Part shown: positions 8,725 to 21,390 of the stretch, one piece after another
Layout: every line of letters starts with the position of its first letter
Position numbering within the stretch: position 1 is the stretch's first letter
From: an uncultured Vibrio sp.
GTDB taxonomy: Bacteria > Pseudomonadota > Gammaproteobacteria > Enterobacterales > Vibrionaceae
DNA length: 64,000 nucleotides
Assembly: GCF_963675395.1 (NCBI RefSeq)
Contig: NZ_OY776222.1
Location: 248,001-312,000, forward strand
Reading direction: 5' to 3'
Made by a program: the position numbers and the translations under genes
Notes under the pieces: model-generated
Told to the model about the DNA's origin: nothing
Seen by the model: the letters and a program-made list of their open reading frames with translations, nothing else
Databases searched by the model: none

Positions 8725-9678
8725 TTAGCACTGCAACCCGGTTGAGGTTGCCACATTCTTTACTATTGAACGTAAATTCTCACTGATCGCTCGCAACGTT
8801 TTCAACTCTTCACCACTAAATGGATGAGTAAGCACAGAGTCAGCACCTTTTTTACCCACCACCGTTGGTAAGCTAAGTACAACATTATTCACGCCATATT
8901 GTCCTTTTATCAATGTTCCTACAGGTAACACTGAGCGCTCGTTGATGGTAACGGCCTGAACTATCCGAAACACACTGGCTGCAATACCATGCACCGTATT
9001 ATTCTTACGTCGAAATATTTCATAGCCCGCTTGTTTCACCGCCTCTAACAATTCATCAGCGTCAATTCGCTTGAGATTGTGCATATCACAGTAATAATCC
9101 GCAGGCTGACCTGCGATAGAAATCAAACTCTTCGGCGTAAAACAATGGCTACCGTGTTCACCTAATACGTAGCCAAAGATATTCTTCGGATCGAGATCAA
9201 CACGGTTGGCAACAATACTCATCAAGCGTGCGGTATCAATAACACAGCCACTACTGATCACCTTATTTGCTTCAAAGCCGGTATTCGACACGATAAAGTG
9301 AGTAACAATATCACAAGGGTTAGTCACAACAATAAGAATGGTATTTGGTGCAACACGCTCAATGTTGCGTGCTATTTCAACCCCGATATTGGCGTTGATT
9401 TCTGCGATATCCAGACGGGTCTGCCCTTGCTTTATTTGCGCCCCGGCAGTGATGATTACAATGTTCGCTTCCAGTAAGTCCAGATAATCATTTGAGGGGA
9501 TAATACGAGTGTTTTTGGAAAACGTTAACGCCGCAGTATGGCGGAAATCGAAAACTTCCCCTTCTGCTCGTTCCAGATCCTGATCTAATAAAACTAGCTC
9601 GCTGAAACTCCCCATTGTAAGTAAGTAGTTACAAACACCAACACCAACGGCTCCAGCGCCAATGACACCGATCTTCAT
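8725..9678 (-). CDS. Lactate/malate dehydrogenase-family enzyme (L-2-hydroxyacid dehydrogenase)
   Basis: A 317-residue cytoplasmic NAD-dependent oxidoreductase. The Rossmann motif is GAGAVG (residues 7-12), with an Asp after the second strand (VLLDQD) favouring NAD. Catalytic elements are present: Arg in GQTRLD, Asn in TNPCD, the D-x-x-R pair in IDTAR, and His in GEHGSH. The specificity loop reads AQIKQGQTR, which differs from both the lactate (Gln) and malate (Arg) patterns. The start at 9678 follows AGGGAGAGAAAA and begins right at the Rossmann strand; a longer frame to 9729 is unlikely. Usual annotation would be L-lactate dehydrogenase, but the substrate is open. Confidence 0.82.
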   Translation of the reverse strand: MKIGVIGAGAVGVGVCNYLLTMGSFSELVLLDQDLERAEGEVFDFRHTAALTFSKNTRIIPSNDYLDLLEANIVIITAGAQIKQGQTRLDIAEINANIGVEIARNIERVAPNTILIVVTNPCDIVTHFIVSNTGFEANKVISSGCVIDTARLMSIVANRVDLDPKNIFGYVLGEHGSHCFTPKSLISIAGQPADYYCDMHNLKRIDADELLEAVKQAGYEIFRRKNNTVHGIAASVFRIVQAVTINERSVLPVGTLIKGQYGVNNVVLSLPTVVGKKGADSVLTHPFSGEELKTLRAISENLRSIVKNVATSTGLQC

Positions 9679-9963
9679 TTTTCTCTCCCTGATACCTATT
9701 CCAAAACCACTGCAAAACGCAGGATTCAAATCTATCCAATCATCAAATCTCTACTGCATATGAGAACTATCATGTTCCCACTCTGCTTCTTATCTTGTTA
9801 CTTCTGATTTTTTTCTGAGCTCACAAGATGAGTCGTTACTTTAAAAATGAGCTGCGATAGAGTAAAAGTCCAACATATTTGTATTACTATCTATCTCTCA
9901 GTAAGTGAATGTTTTGCTTCGCATCGCTCGATGTACACCAACGCAAAAGAGAAGAACGACAAC

Positions 9964-10674
9964 ATGGATACATTGTTAATTGGTCACCGAGGCGTGGCAG
10001 GTTCCTATCCAGAAAACACAAAGACAAGCGTTCTGGCTGCAATAAACCTTGATTTGAAGTGGGTTGAAGTTGATGTTCAGCCAACAAAAGATAACATCTT
10101 GGTTGTTTGCCATGATCACACGGTCAATCGTTGCAGTAATGGTCAGGGTAGAATAGATGAACTCACTTTGGATGAACTGAAAAGCTTAGATTTTGGTAGT
10201 TGGTTTAGTGACGAGTTTAAAGGTGAGACCATCATGACGTTGGAAGAGCTGCTTAATCTGGCAGCTGAGCACAACCTCAATTTAAACATCGAAGTGAAAG
10301 TTGATCGTCATCCAGCCGAGCCAGTCGCGGAGTTATTAGCCAAAGTGTTATCCGAAAGCCCTCTTTCCTCAGAGAGTATTTTACTTTCTAGTTTTAGCCA
10401 TGATGTGATTCGAGCACTCTTCAGGTACTGTAAAGGCTATCGTTTAGCTGTGCTGAGCGAGTTCTTGACTCAAAAAGACCAATTACTGCTAGAAGAAGTC
10501 AGTGCGTACAGCTGTAACTTAAACATCAATTGGGTTCGCTCTCGTCAGATCATAAAACTCCAACAGAATGGCTATAAAGTGATGTGTTATACCGTTAATA
10601 ACCCTCATAAACTAAAGCACCTACCGCCGTTAGATGGAATCTTCAGTGACTACCCAACTCGATTTCTTCCGTAA
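9964..10674 (+). CDS. ugpQ: Glycerophosphodiester phosphodiesterase
   Basis: A 236-residue cytoplasmic enzyme that hydrolyses glycerophosphodiesters to glycerol-3-phosphate and an alcohol. The family signature is clear: HRG near residue 8, PENT at 16-19, and the metal-binding E-x-D in WVEVDVQ. The second His lies in CHDH, and EVKVD is further along. It has no signal peptide, so it is the UgpQ type rather than the periplasmic GlpQ type. The start at 9964 begins directly at the catalytic strand; the upstream extension of the frame has no family similarity. It is a single-gene unit with no transporter genes beside it. Confidence 0.88.
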   Translation: MDTLLIGHRGVAGSYPENTKTSVLAAINLDLKWVEVDVQPTKDNILVVCHDHTVNRCSNGQGRIDELTLDELKSLDFGSWFSDEFKGETIMTLEELLNLAAEHNLNLNIEVKVDRHPAEPVAELLAKVLSESPLSSESILLSSFSHDVIRALFRYCKGYRLAVLSEFLTQKDQLLLEEVSAYSCNLNINWVRSRQIIKLQQNGYKVMCYTVNNPHKLKHLPPLDGIFSDYPTRFLP

Positions 10675-10697
10675 AAGGTTATTGTGGGAAATAGCCA

Positions 10698-11180
10698 TTA
10701 CCACTCAATGGTAATGGGTGTTCCCCTTCTAACCAATTGAATGAACTCGTCCATCTCTTCGTTGGTAATCGCGATACAGCCATTGGTCCAATCAAAGCTC
10801 TGGATAAAGCTTGGATCTTGGGTTTCTCCATTTTTTAAGCCATGGACTTTAATGTTGCCACCAGGGTAGACACCACGACGCTGAGCCTCAAGCGTATCAA
10901 TAGCATCGGGGTAACTGATATGAACTGAACGGTAGAAAGCAGAGTCATTGATAACGTAATCCAGAGTATAGTTACCTTCCGGAGTACGGTTGTCTCCTTC
11001 TTCTTGTTTATGGCCTTTGGGATTGGTACCTAGAGCGATTCGATATTCCTTTAACACGACCCCCTCTTCCATCAAGTACATTCGACGCTTCGACTTATCC
11101 ACTTTGACAAGATCGACAGCACCTTGTGCTTCAAACACAAGCGCACAACATACCAGTAGAGAACACCATTTTACTGACAT
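10698..11180 (-). CDS. Exported L,D-transpeptidase (YkuD) family protein
   Basis: A 160-residue periplasmic cysteine enzyme. A signal peptide spans residues 1-20 (ending FEAQG). The catalytic core has His113 in VHG and Cys135 in TNGCIAI, matching the HXX...S/T-x-G-C motif of YkuD domains. Members cross-link meso-DAP residues, attach or release lipoprotein, or cut such bonds. With no LysM or other binding domain it resembles the short ErfK/YafK-like Vibrio proteins; which reaction it carries out cannot be told. It converges with the upstream phosphodiesterase gene and stands alone. Confidence 0.85.
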   Translation of the reverse strand: MSVKWCSLLVCCALVFEAQGAVDLVKVDKSKRRMYLMEEGVVLKEYRIALGTNPKGHKQEEGDNRTPEGNYTLDYVINDSAFYRSVHISYPDAIDTLEAQRRGVYPGGNIKVHGLKNGETQDPSFIQSFDWTNGCIAITNEEMDEFIQLVRRGTPITIEW

Positions 11181-11410
11181 CGCCAGAACGCCTAAATAAG
11201 AGCCAACAAGGGAAAATAAAGAGAAGATATGCTAGTCAGTTGGTAATGACAAAGCAATCTGAATATTACGTTGGGACGTAAAAAATTTTGCGCTAATGAC
11301 ATCTTGGTATGAAAAAGCGTTTATTGCAGATTTATCTACCCTTCATACCTGAGTTACATTACTTTATAAGTATATTTATTTATAAAGACCCTAAAATTAC
11401 AGAGGATATT

Positions 11411-12406
11411 ATGATTAATATTGCTTTTTTTAGTGCAAAATCCTACGACGAAGCCTCTTTTGACAATGTCAAAGATCAACAGGAGTTAGAGTTTCATTAT
11501 CACGATTTTCGGCTGACCCCCAAGACCGCAAAAATGGCGCACGACTGTGAAGTGGTATGTGCTTTTGTTAATGATGACTTGTCTAAGCCCGTTCTAAAGC
11601 AACTGTCTCAGGGCAGGACTAAGCTTATTGCGATGCGCTGTGCGGGTTTTGACAAAGTAGATCTGCAAGCAGCTAAAGAATTAGGCATACAAGTCGTACG
11701 TGTGCCAGCTTATTCTCCGGAGGCGGTGGCAGAGCACACTGTCGGTTTGATGATGTGTTTGAACCGTCGACTACACAAAGCCTATCAGCGAACCCGTGAC
11801 GCAAATTTCTCTCTGGAAGGTTTAGTTGGCTTCAACTTTTTTGGTAAGACTGTCGGCGTGATAGGCACGGGAAAAATAGGCATCGCTGCCATGAGAATTT
11901 TCAAGGGGTTAGGTATGGATATTCTTTGCCATGATCCTTACGAAAACCCTCTAGCCATACAAATGGGCGCACGTTACTGCTCTCTTGAAGATATTTACGC
12001 CAATGCAGATATCATTACATTGCATTGCCCGATGAGCAAAGAAAACTACCATCTACTCAATGCAGAATCATTTTCGCAAATGAAAGATGGGGTAATGGTC
12101 ATCAATACCAGTCGGGGAGAGTTGTTAGATTCACTGGCAGCAATAGAGGCTCTGAAACAGGGTAAAATTGGTTCACTAGGACTCGATGTTTACGACAATG
12201 AGAAAGAGCTTTTCTTCCAGGATAAGTCCAATGACGTTATTGTCGATGACGTTTTTCGCCGCCTATCTGCGTGTCATAACGTCCTGTTCACAGGTCACCA
12301 AGCTTTCTTAACTCACGAGGCACTCAACAACATTGCGGCAGTCACACTCAGCAACATTGAAGCGTTTTTCTCCGGACAAACTTCCGGCAATGAATTAATC
12401 AACTGA
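11411..12406 (+). CDS. ldhA: D-lactate dehydrogenase (fermentative, D-2-hydroxyacid dehydrogenase family)
   Basis: A 331-residue cytoplasmic NADH-dependent enzyme reducing pyruvate to D-lactate. The nucleotide-binding motif is GVIGTGKIG. The catalytic Arg lies in INTSRGELLDS, Glu in the LGLDVYDNEKELFF region and His in FTGHQAFLT. The length is typical of LdhA. The start at 11411 follows AGAGGATATT; the longer upstream frame lacks any family similarity. It stands alone, 80 bases before yibL. Confidence 0.92.
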   Translation: MINIAFFSAKSYDEASFDNVKDQQELEFHYHDFRLTPKTAKMAHDCEVVCAFVNDDLSKPVLKQLSQGRTKLIAMRCAGFDKVDLQAAKELGIQVVRVPAYSPEAVAEHTVGLMMCLNRRLHKAYQRTRDANFSLEGLVGFNFFGKTVGVIGTGKIGIAAMRIFKGLGMDILCHDPYENPLAIQMGARYCSLEDIYANADIITLHCPMSKENYHLLNAESFSQMKDGVMVINTSRGELLDSLAAIEALKQGKIGSLGLDVYDNEKELFFQDKSNDVIVDDVFRRLSACHNVLFTGHQAFLTHEALNNIAAVTLSNIEAFFSGQTSGNELIN

Positions 12407-12485
12407 TGTAGAAGATCGAGTAGTACGGGATTTGATTTCAGCTATGCTATACTCCTCGGCCATTTAAAATTAGAGTCTTACTACC

Positions 12486-12842
12486 ATGAGCATTAAAACT
12501 GATATTCAAAAGCTGCATAACCGCGTAGAGAACTGCCAACGTAAACTCGATGCAGCACGTTCTCGTGGTGATCACGAAATGATTTCTAAGTTTACTGACG
12601 AAGTCGAGCAATTAACCAAAAAGCTTAATCAGCTTAAGCACAAACAGAATTACGAGCTGAATAAAGAGCGTAAGAGCTTGCTGGATATGCCATTTTCTCG
12701 TGAAATAACCAAAGAAGAGCAGGCAGATATCGGCAAACTTAAGAAGCGCGTGCGCGGACTTGTTATCGTTCACCCGATGACCAAACTTGGTAAAGAACTA
12801 CGTCTGGATGCGATGACAGGCTTTGCTCCAAAAGAGTTTTAA
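12486..12842 (+). CDS. yibL: YibL-family ribosome-associated protein
   Basis: A 118-residue, very basic, highly charged helical protein. The N-terminal half is a coiled coil (IQKLHNRVENCQRKLDAARS and onward). The C-terminal part carries the family-typical KKRVRGLVIVHPMTKLGKEL. E. coli YibL co-sediments with ribosomes; its function is not settled. A -10 like TATACT lies about 30 bases upstream, and a strong terminator follows, so it is monocistronic. Confidence 0.88.
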   Translation: MSIKTDIQKLHNRVENCQRKLDAARSRGDHEMISKFTDEVEQLTKKLNQLKHKQNYELNKERKSLLDMPFSREITKEEQADIGKLKKRVRGLVIVHPMTKLGKELRLDAMTGFAPKEF

Positions 12843-12868
12843 TCTGCGTTTATACACGGTTTCATTTC

Positions 12869-12896
12869 AAGCCCAACTTAAGACTTGGGCTTTTTT
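12869..12896 (+). terminator. Terminator of yibL
   Basis: AAGCCCAA and TTGGGCTT arms are followed by six T, 26 bases past the stop. Confidence 0.85.
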
Positions 12897-13009
12897 AGCT
12901 GTGGTATCCAGTTGTTTCTGATACGGCAACCGTACAGGTTTATAAAGACCGTTCCGGTACCCGACCATCTTCACTTCCGAAGCGCCTCTCCGCTTTATAA
13001 CAGCACGTT

Positions 13010-14041
13010 TTATGTGAGCTGCTGTAGTTTATGTTCCACTAAAGGATCACCTGGAACCAATTGCTGAGCGACCTCTAAAAGCTGGACTGTATCTTGCGGA
13101 TTGTCATGCTCATGTTTCAGCGCGATGTCTACCAGTGGCTGAATATCAATTTGTGCCTGATGTTCCTTCACGTGTTCTTTCTTCTCATCAATCAACACAT
13201 TGTGAGCTTTACTCAATAGACCCAGGCGATGGATTGAGTTTACGTTCGCCTTGTTGAGGCACTGGTAGTAATCTTCTTTTAAGCGCAGTGTTTTAGTTTG
13301 GTGACGAAACTGGGCAATGTCTATCTGTTGATAACGGATAAAATCTGCGGCTACTTGTTTGTAAAAGCCAAATTTATTCATATACGTAGCATGAGTGCCA
13401 TGTCCCATGCCATAGACCCTTAGATGAGTCAGTTCTGGATAACGCTTCGCATGTAGTCGATCAATATCATTAGTTGGGTCATAAATGATATAGCCCTGTG
13501 CATCCCCTAGCTCCAGATCGTGATAGTCACCGTCCCAATCAAACTGTTGGGCTAATTCAGTACTGGATCTGTTATCCCAAGGTACCAGTGATTGGTTTTT
13601 GGTACTAACCGGATGAAAGAGCAGAACTTGGTCGATCTTAAGCAAATTGGCGAACGCCCCTATCGCGAAACCTCCCCGACTCAGTCCATAGCCTAAACGA
13701 CACTCGAAAGACGCCAGCAGCGTTGATAGTTGCTCTAGGAAGAAAATCAAGTTACGGCTGCGATACCAATTACTTTTACCCAAATGCTGGAAAGAAATAA
13801 TATTTACTTTTTGTTTTTGGGCTAGACGATAGCCCCAAGGCGCGAAATCGGGATGTAAGTCCTGTACTTGCAAGTTAGTACCTGCAGGAGAAAAGGTGAA
13901 CAACAATGGTTTGTTAAGATCAACAAACTCATACTTAACAAAGACATCATCAAGTAAGTCCTCCCCGGATATTGGTAGTCTGGTTTCCTGCTCTTTACGA
14001 GAAAGAGTCAGCCATTCATCCAACCAGTACAGTAACTTCAT
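13010..14041 (-). CDS. Unrecognised alpha/beta-hydrolase-like protein, longer tandem copy
   Basis: A 343-residue cytoplasmic protein with no signal peptide. An elbow-like LGYGLSRGGFAIGAFA near residues 116-131 puts a Ser in a G-x-S-x-G context. A YDPTND acidic segment and a GMGHGTH segment later could supply Asp and His of a triad. The last 85 residues form helices, with a TPR-like piece before the end (LVDIALKHEHDN, LLEVAQQLVPGD). A very good GGAGGATTA site precedes the ATG. A paralogue lies directly upstream in the same direction. I do not recognise the family. Esterase or acyltransferase activity is a guess from the elbow only. Confidence 0.8.
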   Translation of the reverse strand: MKLLYWLDEWLTLSRKEQETRLPISGEDLLDDVFVKYEFVDLNKPLLFTFSPAGTNLQVQDLHPDFAPWGYRLAQKQKVNIISFQHLGKSNWYRSRNLIFFLEQLSTLLASFECRLGYGLSRGGFAIGAFANLLKIDQVLLFHPVSTKNQSLVPWDNRSSTELAQQFDWDGDYHDLELGDAQGYIIYDPTNDIDRLHAKRYPELTHLRVYGMGHGTHATYMNKFGFYKQVAADFIRYQQIDIAQFRHQTKTLRLKEDYYQCLNKANVNSIHRLGLLSKAHNVLIDEKKEHVKEHQAQIDIQPLVDIALKHEHDNPQDTVQLLEVAQQLVPGDPLVEHKLQQLT

Positions 14042-14130
14042 TAATCCTCCATCTAAATTGCGCCTAGCAATTGTATTAAAAATTTAATTTTTAGTGCGTG
14101 ATCATTCCCCCTATCGCAGGGGCTCTGATA

Positions 14131-14904
14131 TCAGTCCTCTTTTAAAAACAAAGTCTTGGTTTGCTCATTAAATTGGGCAATATCTATCTGTTGATGACGG
14201 ATAAATTTCTCCGCCACTGAATTAAAAAATTCTAATTTATCCAATTGGTTGGATTGGATTCCGTGCCCCATTCCAACAACTCTTAAGTGACTGAGCTCTG
14301 GGTAACGTTCGGCATGCAGACGATCGATACAATTAGTAGGATCATAAATAATGTAGCCTTTGGCATCTCCCAACTCTCGATCATGATAGTCATTATCCCA
14401 GTCAAACTGCTGAGCTAAATCAGTGCTAGGTCTGTCATCCCATGGAACAATAGTCTTATTCTTCGTACTAACAGGATAAAACAGCAGGACATGGTCCAGC
14501 TTTAGCAACTCTGCAAATGCACCAACAGCAAACCCTCCTCGGCTCTGACCATAACCCAGACGACACTTAAAGGGTGCTAATAGCTCGGATAACTGCTCAA
14601 GAAAGAAAATCAAATTGCGACTTCGGAACCAATTACTTTTATCCAAATGCTGGAAAGAAATAATGTTCACTTCTTGCTGTTCTGCGAGCTGATAACCCCA
14701 AGGTTTAAAATTCGGGCTTAAATCCTGTACCTGAACATCAGTACCGGAAGGAGAAAAGGTAAACAGTAAAGGCTTATTCGGATCGACTAACTCATACCTA
14801 ACATACACATCGTCAAGTAAATCAAACCCGGAAATCGGTAGTTTGGAGCGCTGTTCAATACAGGTATACGTTCGCCATTCATCTAACCAGTACAGTAACT
14901 TCAT
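14131..14904 (-). CDS. Shorter tandem paralogue of the alpha/beta-hydrolase-like protein
   Basis: A 257-residue protein alignable without gaps to residues 1-257 of its neighbour, and by eye about two thirds or more identical. The elbow (LGYGQSRGG), the YDPTN segment and the GMGHG segment are kept. It stops at the point KED, where the neighbour continues for 85 more residues, so it lacks the helical tail. GGAGGATAA precedes the ATG. The 89 bases between the two genes show no trace of the missing tail. It may be an earlier full-length gene that was truncated, or the core form. Function unknown. Confidence 0.78.
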   Translation of the reverse strand: MKLLYWLDEWRTYTCIEQRSKLPISGFDLLDDVYVRYELVDPNKPLLFTFSPSGTDVQVQDLSPNFKPWGYQLAEQQEVNIISFQHLDKSNWFRSRNLIFFLEQLSELLAPFKCRLGYGQSRGGFAVGAFAELLKLDHVLLFYPVSTKNKTIVPWDDRPSTDLAQQFDWDNDYHDRELGDAKGYIIYDPTNCIDRLHAERYPELSHLRVVGMGHGIQSNQLDKLEFFNSVAEKFIRHQQIDIAQFNEQTKTLFLKED

Positions 14905-15167
14905 TTATCCTCCAAATAAGTAACACACTCTATCTCTCTGTTAAATTTACCAAAATGCTATTAAGGACCCTATAAAGCACCGCTCCACAGAAATCTTACT
15001 AGCCAATGAAGAGACTATTGCACGGAAAAGAACCGACGCAAACTTAACTCGAAAGCAGATGTACAGAAATGGATTAGAGAAAGGTAAATTTTAGAAGAAG
15101 TACTTACTTGATAAGTAAGACGTTACAGAACTTTTATTTGCAAGGCTGTTTTAAAAACGACAGATAC

Positions 15168-15198
15168 AAAAAAACCGCTGTAAGAACAGCGGTTTTTT
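15168..15198 (-). terminator. Terminator of the rRNA operon
   Basis: Perfect 12-base arms AAAAAACCGCTG and CAGCGGTTTTTT enclose a six-base loop. It is T-rich on both strands, lies just past tRNA-Ser, and would end the long rRNA transcript. Confidence 0.9.
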
Positions 15199-15206
15199 CT
15201 TAAAAG

Positions 15207-15297
15207 TGGCGGAGAGATAGGGATTTGAACCCTAGATACGCTATTAACGTATGCCGGTTTTCAAGACCGGTGCTTTCAACCACTCAGCCATCTCTCC
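15207..15297 (-). tRNA. tRNA-Ser(UGA)
   Basis: A 91-base gene with encoded CCA. Acceptor arms GGAGAGA and TCTCTCC pair. The anticodon loop CTTGAAA gives UGA, and a long variable arm (class II, Ser type) is present. It lies about 100 bases after 5S rRNA with no terminator between, so it is probably cut from the rRNA precursor. Confidence 0.96.
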
Positions 15298-15401
15298 ACA
15301 AATTGTTACTAAAACTTAGTCTTATTTAATGATGCCAAATTTTAGTTTTGCTTTCAGATATACCTTGTATCTAAGGTGATACCTGAAAACGATATTTAGA
15401 G

Positions 15402-15517
15402 CCTGGCGATGTCCTACTCTCACATGGGGAAACCCCACACTACCATCGGCGCTATTTCGTTTCACTTCTGAGTTCGGCATGGAATCAGGTGGGTCCAAAA
15501 CGCTATGGTCGCCAAGC
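15402..15517 (-). rRNA. 5S ribosomal RNA
   Basis: On the minus strand it begins GCTTGGCGACCATAGCG and ends ATCGCCAGGC. The closing stem pairs GCCTGGCGA with the 5' end, and the conserved CCGAACTCAGAAGTGAAAC is present. Ends are accurate to a few bases. Confidence 0.96.
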
Positions 15518-15641
15518 AAATTCTTTCTCTCTATTTTTAGAGAATAACTTGGAAAGCTGTTTTTAATTCTCGTTATTACACATTCAACGTTCTTTCATTG
15601 AGTCCTGGTTACCCAAAATCAAAACCCCTTGGGTGTTGTAT

Positions 15642-18530
<2,889 letters not shown>

Positions 18531-18747
18531 ATACAACCCGAAGGAGTTTCGAATTGATGTTAAACAACCAAAGTTGTCTCTCATTATTTGAATGAGCGAG
18601 AGACATTTCGATTTTGCCGGACTCAAATATGAATAATCCGAAGATTATTCCCAAGAACACTTGAATGTGTTTTTAGTTGTATTCAATTAAGAATACTTTG
18701 AGAACTTTATAAACAACAATAAATTGTTGTTTTGTCAGCTTTCCAAA

Positions 18748-18760
18748 TTGTTAAAGAGCT
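18748..18760 (-). promoter_or_regulatory. boxA-like antitermination site before 23S rRNA
   Basis: Minus-strand AGCTCTTTAACAA matches the boxA consensus bound by NusB/S10, and sits in the 16S-23S spacer between tRNA-Val and 23S. Confidence 0.7.
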
Positions 18761-18824
18761 AGATTCACTTTCCATTTAAAGAAAGTAACCATTTTTAAAA
18801 GCACTCATCGAGTGCGCTTAAAGA

Positions 18825-18900
18825 TGGTGGGCGATACCGGGCTCGAACCAGTGACCCCCTGCTTGTAAGGCAGGTGCTCTCCCAACTGAGCTAATCGCCC
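18825..18900 (-). tRNA. tRNA-Val(UAC)
   Basis: A 76-base gene with CCA encoded. Acceptor arms GGGCGAT and ATCGCCC pair. The anticodon loop CTTACAA gives UAC. Last tRNA before 23S in the rRNA spacer. Confidence 0.96.
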
Positions 18901-18914
18901 ATTGTTTCAAAATA

Positions 18915-18990
18915 TGGTGGAGCTATGCGGGATCGAACCGCAGACCTCCTGCGTGCAAGGCAGGCGCTCTCCCAGCTGAGCTATAGCCCC
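18915..18990 (-). tRNA. tRNA-Ala(UGC)
   Basis: A 76-base gene with CCA encoded. It begins GGGGCTATAGCTCAG; the anticodon loop CTTGCAC gives UGC. The acceptor contains a G-U pair, as is common for this tRNA. Confidence 0.96.
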
Positions 18991-19022
18991 ATATTTTGAG
19001 TTTTAATTCCTAATGGAAGGAA

Positions 19023-19098
19023 TGGTGGGTCGTGCAGGATTCGAACCTGCGACCAATTGATTAAAAGTCAACTGCTCTACCAACTGAGCTAACGACCC
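19023..19098 (-). tRNA. tRNA-Lys(UUU)
   Basis: A 76-base gene with CCA encoded. Acceptor arms GGGTCGT and ACGACCC pair; the anticodon loop CTTTTAA gives UUU. Second tRNA in the rRNA spacer. Confidence 0.96.
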
Positions 19099-19100
19099 AA

Positions 19101-19176
19101 TGGTATCCCGTAGGGGAGTCGAACCCCTGTTACCGCCGTGAAAGGGCGGTGTCCTAGGCCTCTAGACGAACGGGAC
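19101..19176 (-). tRNA. tRNA-Glu(UUC)
   Basis: A 76-base gene with CCA encoded. It begins GTCCCGTTCGTCTAGAGG; the anticodon loop CTTTCAC gives UUC. The first acceptor pair is G-U. Only two bases separate it from tRNA-Lys. First tRNA after 16S. Confidence 0.95.
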
Positions 19177-19336
19177 ACTAGATTTGCCTCCGCTTTAAAA
19201 AGCAGAAACAAGTTTTTGAACATCTTGGGGGATGTTCTATCTCTTAAACTTCATAAACCGTATCAATCTGTGTGGACACTCATCGTGACTCATTTGTCTT
19301 CACTTTAAAAAGTGAAGACAAACTGTCCATCGTATA

Positions 19337-20889
<1,553 letters not shown>

Positions 20890-21091
20890 AAAGTTTTGAT
20901 TCCCTAAATTAATAGGGGAGGCTCAATGAATTCTGATTTACTGCATTACTAATGTAATGTTGAATTGACTGTGCCAAGACTAAGTAAACTTAATCTCGAT
21001 TGGTCACTCAGTTCATTGAAACCTAAGTTGATGTTGAAACATCAATTTGGATTATCATCAACGAGTGCCCACACAGATTGATAGGTCTATA

Positions 21092-21103
21092 TTGTTAAAG
21101 AGC
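21092..21103 (-). promoter_or_regulatory. boxA-like antitermination site in the 16S leader
   Basis: Minus-strand GCTCTTTAACAA lies about 200 bases before mature 16S, in the leader where rRNA antitermination complexes load. Confidence 0.7.
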
Positions 21104-21141
21104 TTGCTTTACGAGAAGTTTTTCTCTCAAAGCGGAGGCGT

Positions 21142-21169
21142 ATTCTAAAGAACTAATTCTTGGTGTCAA
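21142..21169 (-). promoter_or_regulatory. rRNA promoter P2 (proximal)
   Basis: TTGACA (-35, 21164-21169) and TAGAAT (-10, 21142-21147) with a 16-base spacer, followed by ACGCCTCC as discriminator. The 16-base spacing is usual for rRNA promoters. Confidence 0.85.
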
Positions 21170-21258
21170 ACACTTTTTAAATTAATTTTTAGAAGCTTTT
21201 AATTCGCCTTGTTGCCAACTGCTTTTGCGTTTCCGCTTTGCCCTGGCAACGGAGGCGC

Positions 21259-21286
21259 ATTATAGGGAGATGATTTTTCTTGGCAA
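21259..21286 (-). promoter_or_regulatory. rRNA promoter P1 (distal)
   Basis: TTGCCA (-35, 21281-21286) and perfect TATAAT (-10, 21259-21264) with a 16-base spacer and a GC-rich GCGCCTCC discriminator. An A/T tract just upstream (about 21290-21320) can act as UP element. The GC-rich discriminators of both promoters fit stringent control by ppGpp/DksA. Confidence 0.88.
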
Positions 21287-21308
21287 CCCTTTTTGAAGAA
21301 AAAATTCA

Positions 21309-21347
21309 AAAAAAAGCGCTGAGTGATGAAATCTCACTCAAACGCTT
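21309..21347 (-). terminator. Terminator of the DUF3087 gene
   Basis: Nested arms AGCG/CGCT and TGAGTGA/TCACTCA are followed by eight T on the minus strand. It abuts the UP-element region of rRNA promoter P1 and would shield the rRNA operon from read-through. Confidence 0.85.
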
Positions 21348-21390
21348 ATTTTTAGCACTCATTTGTTAATGCCAGGTAGCAAATAGGCAA

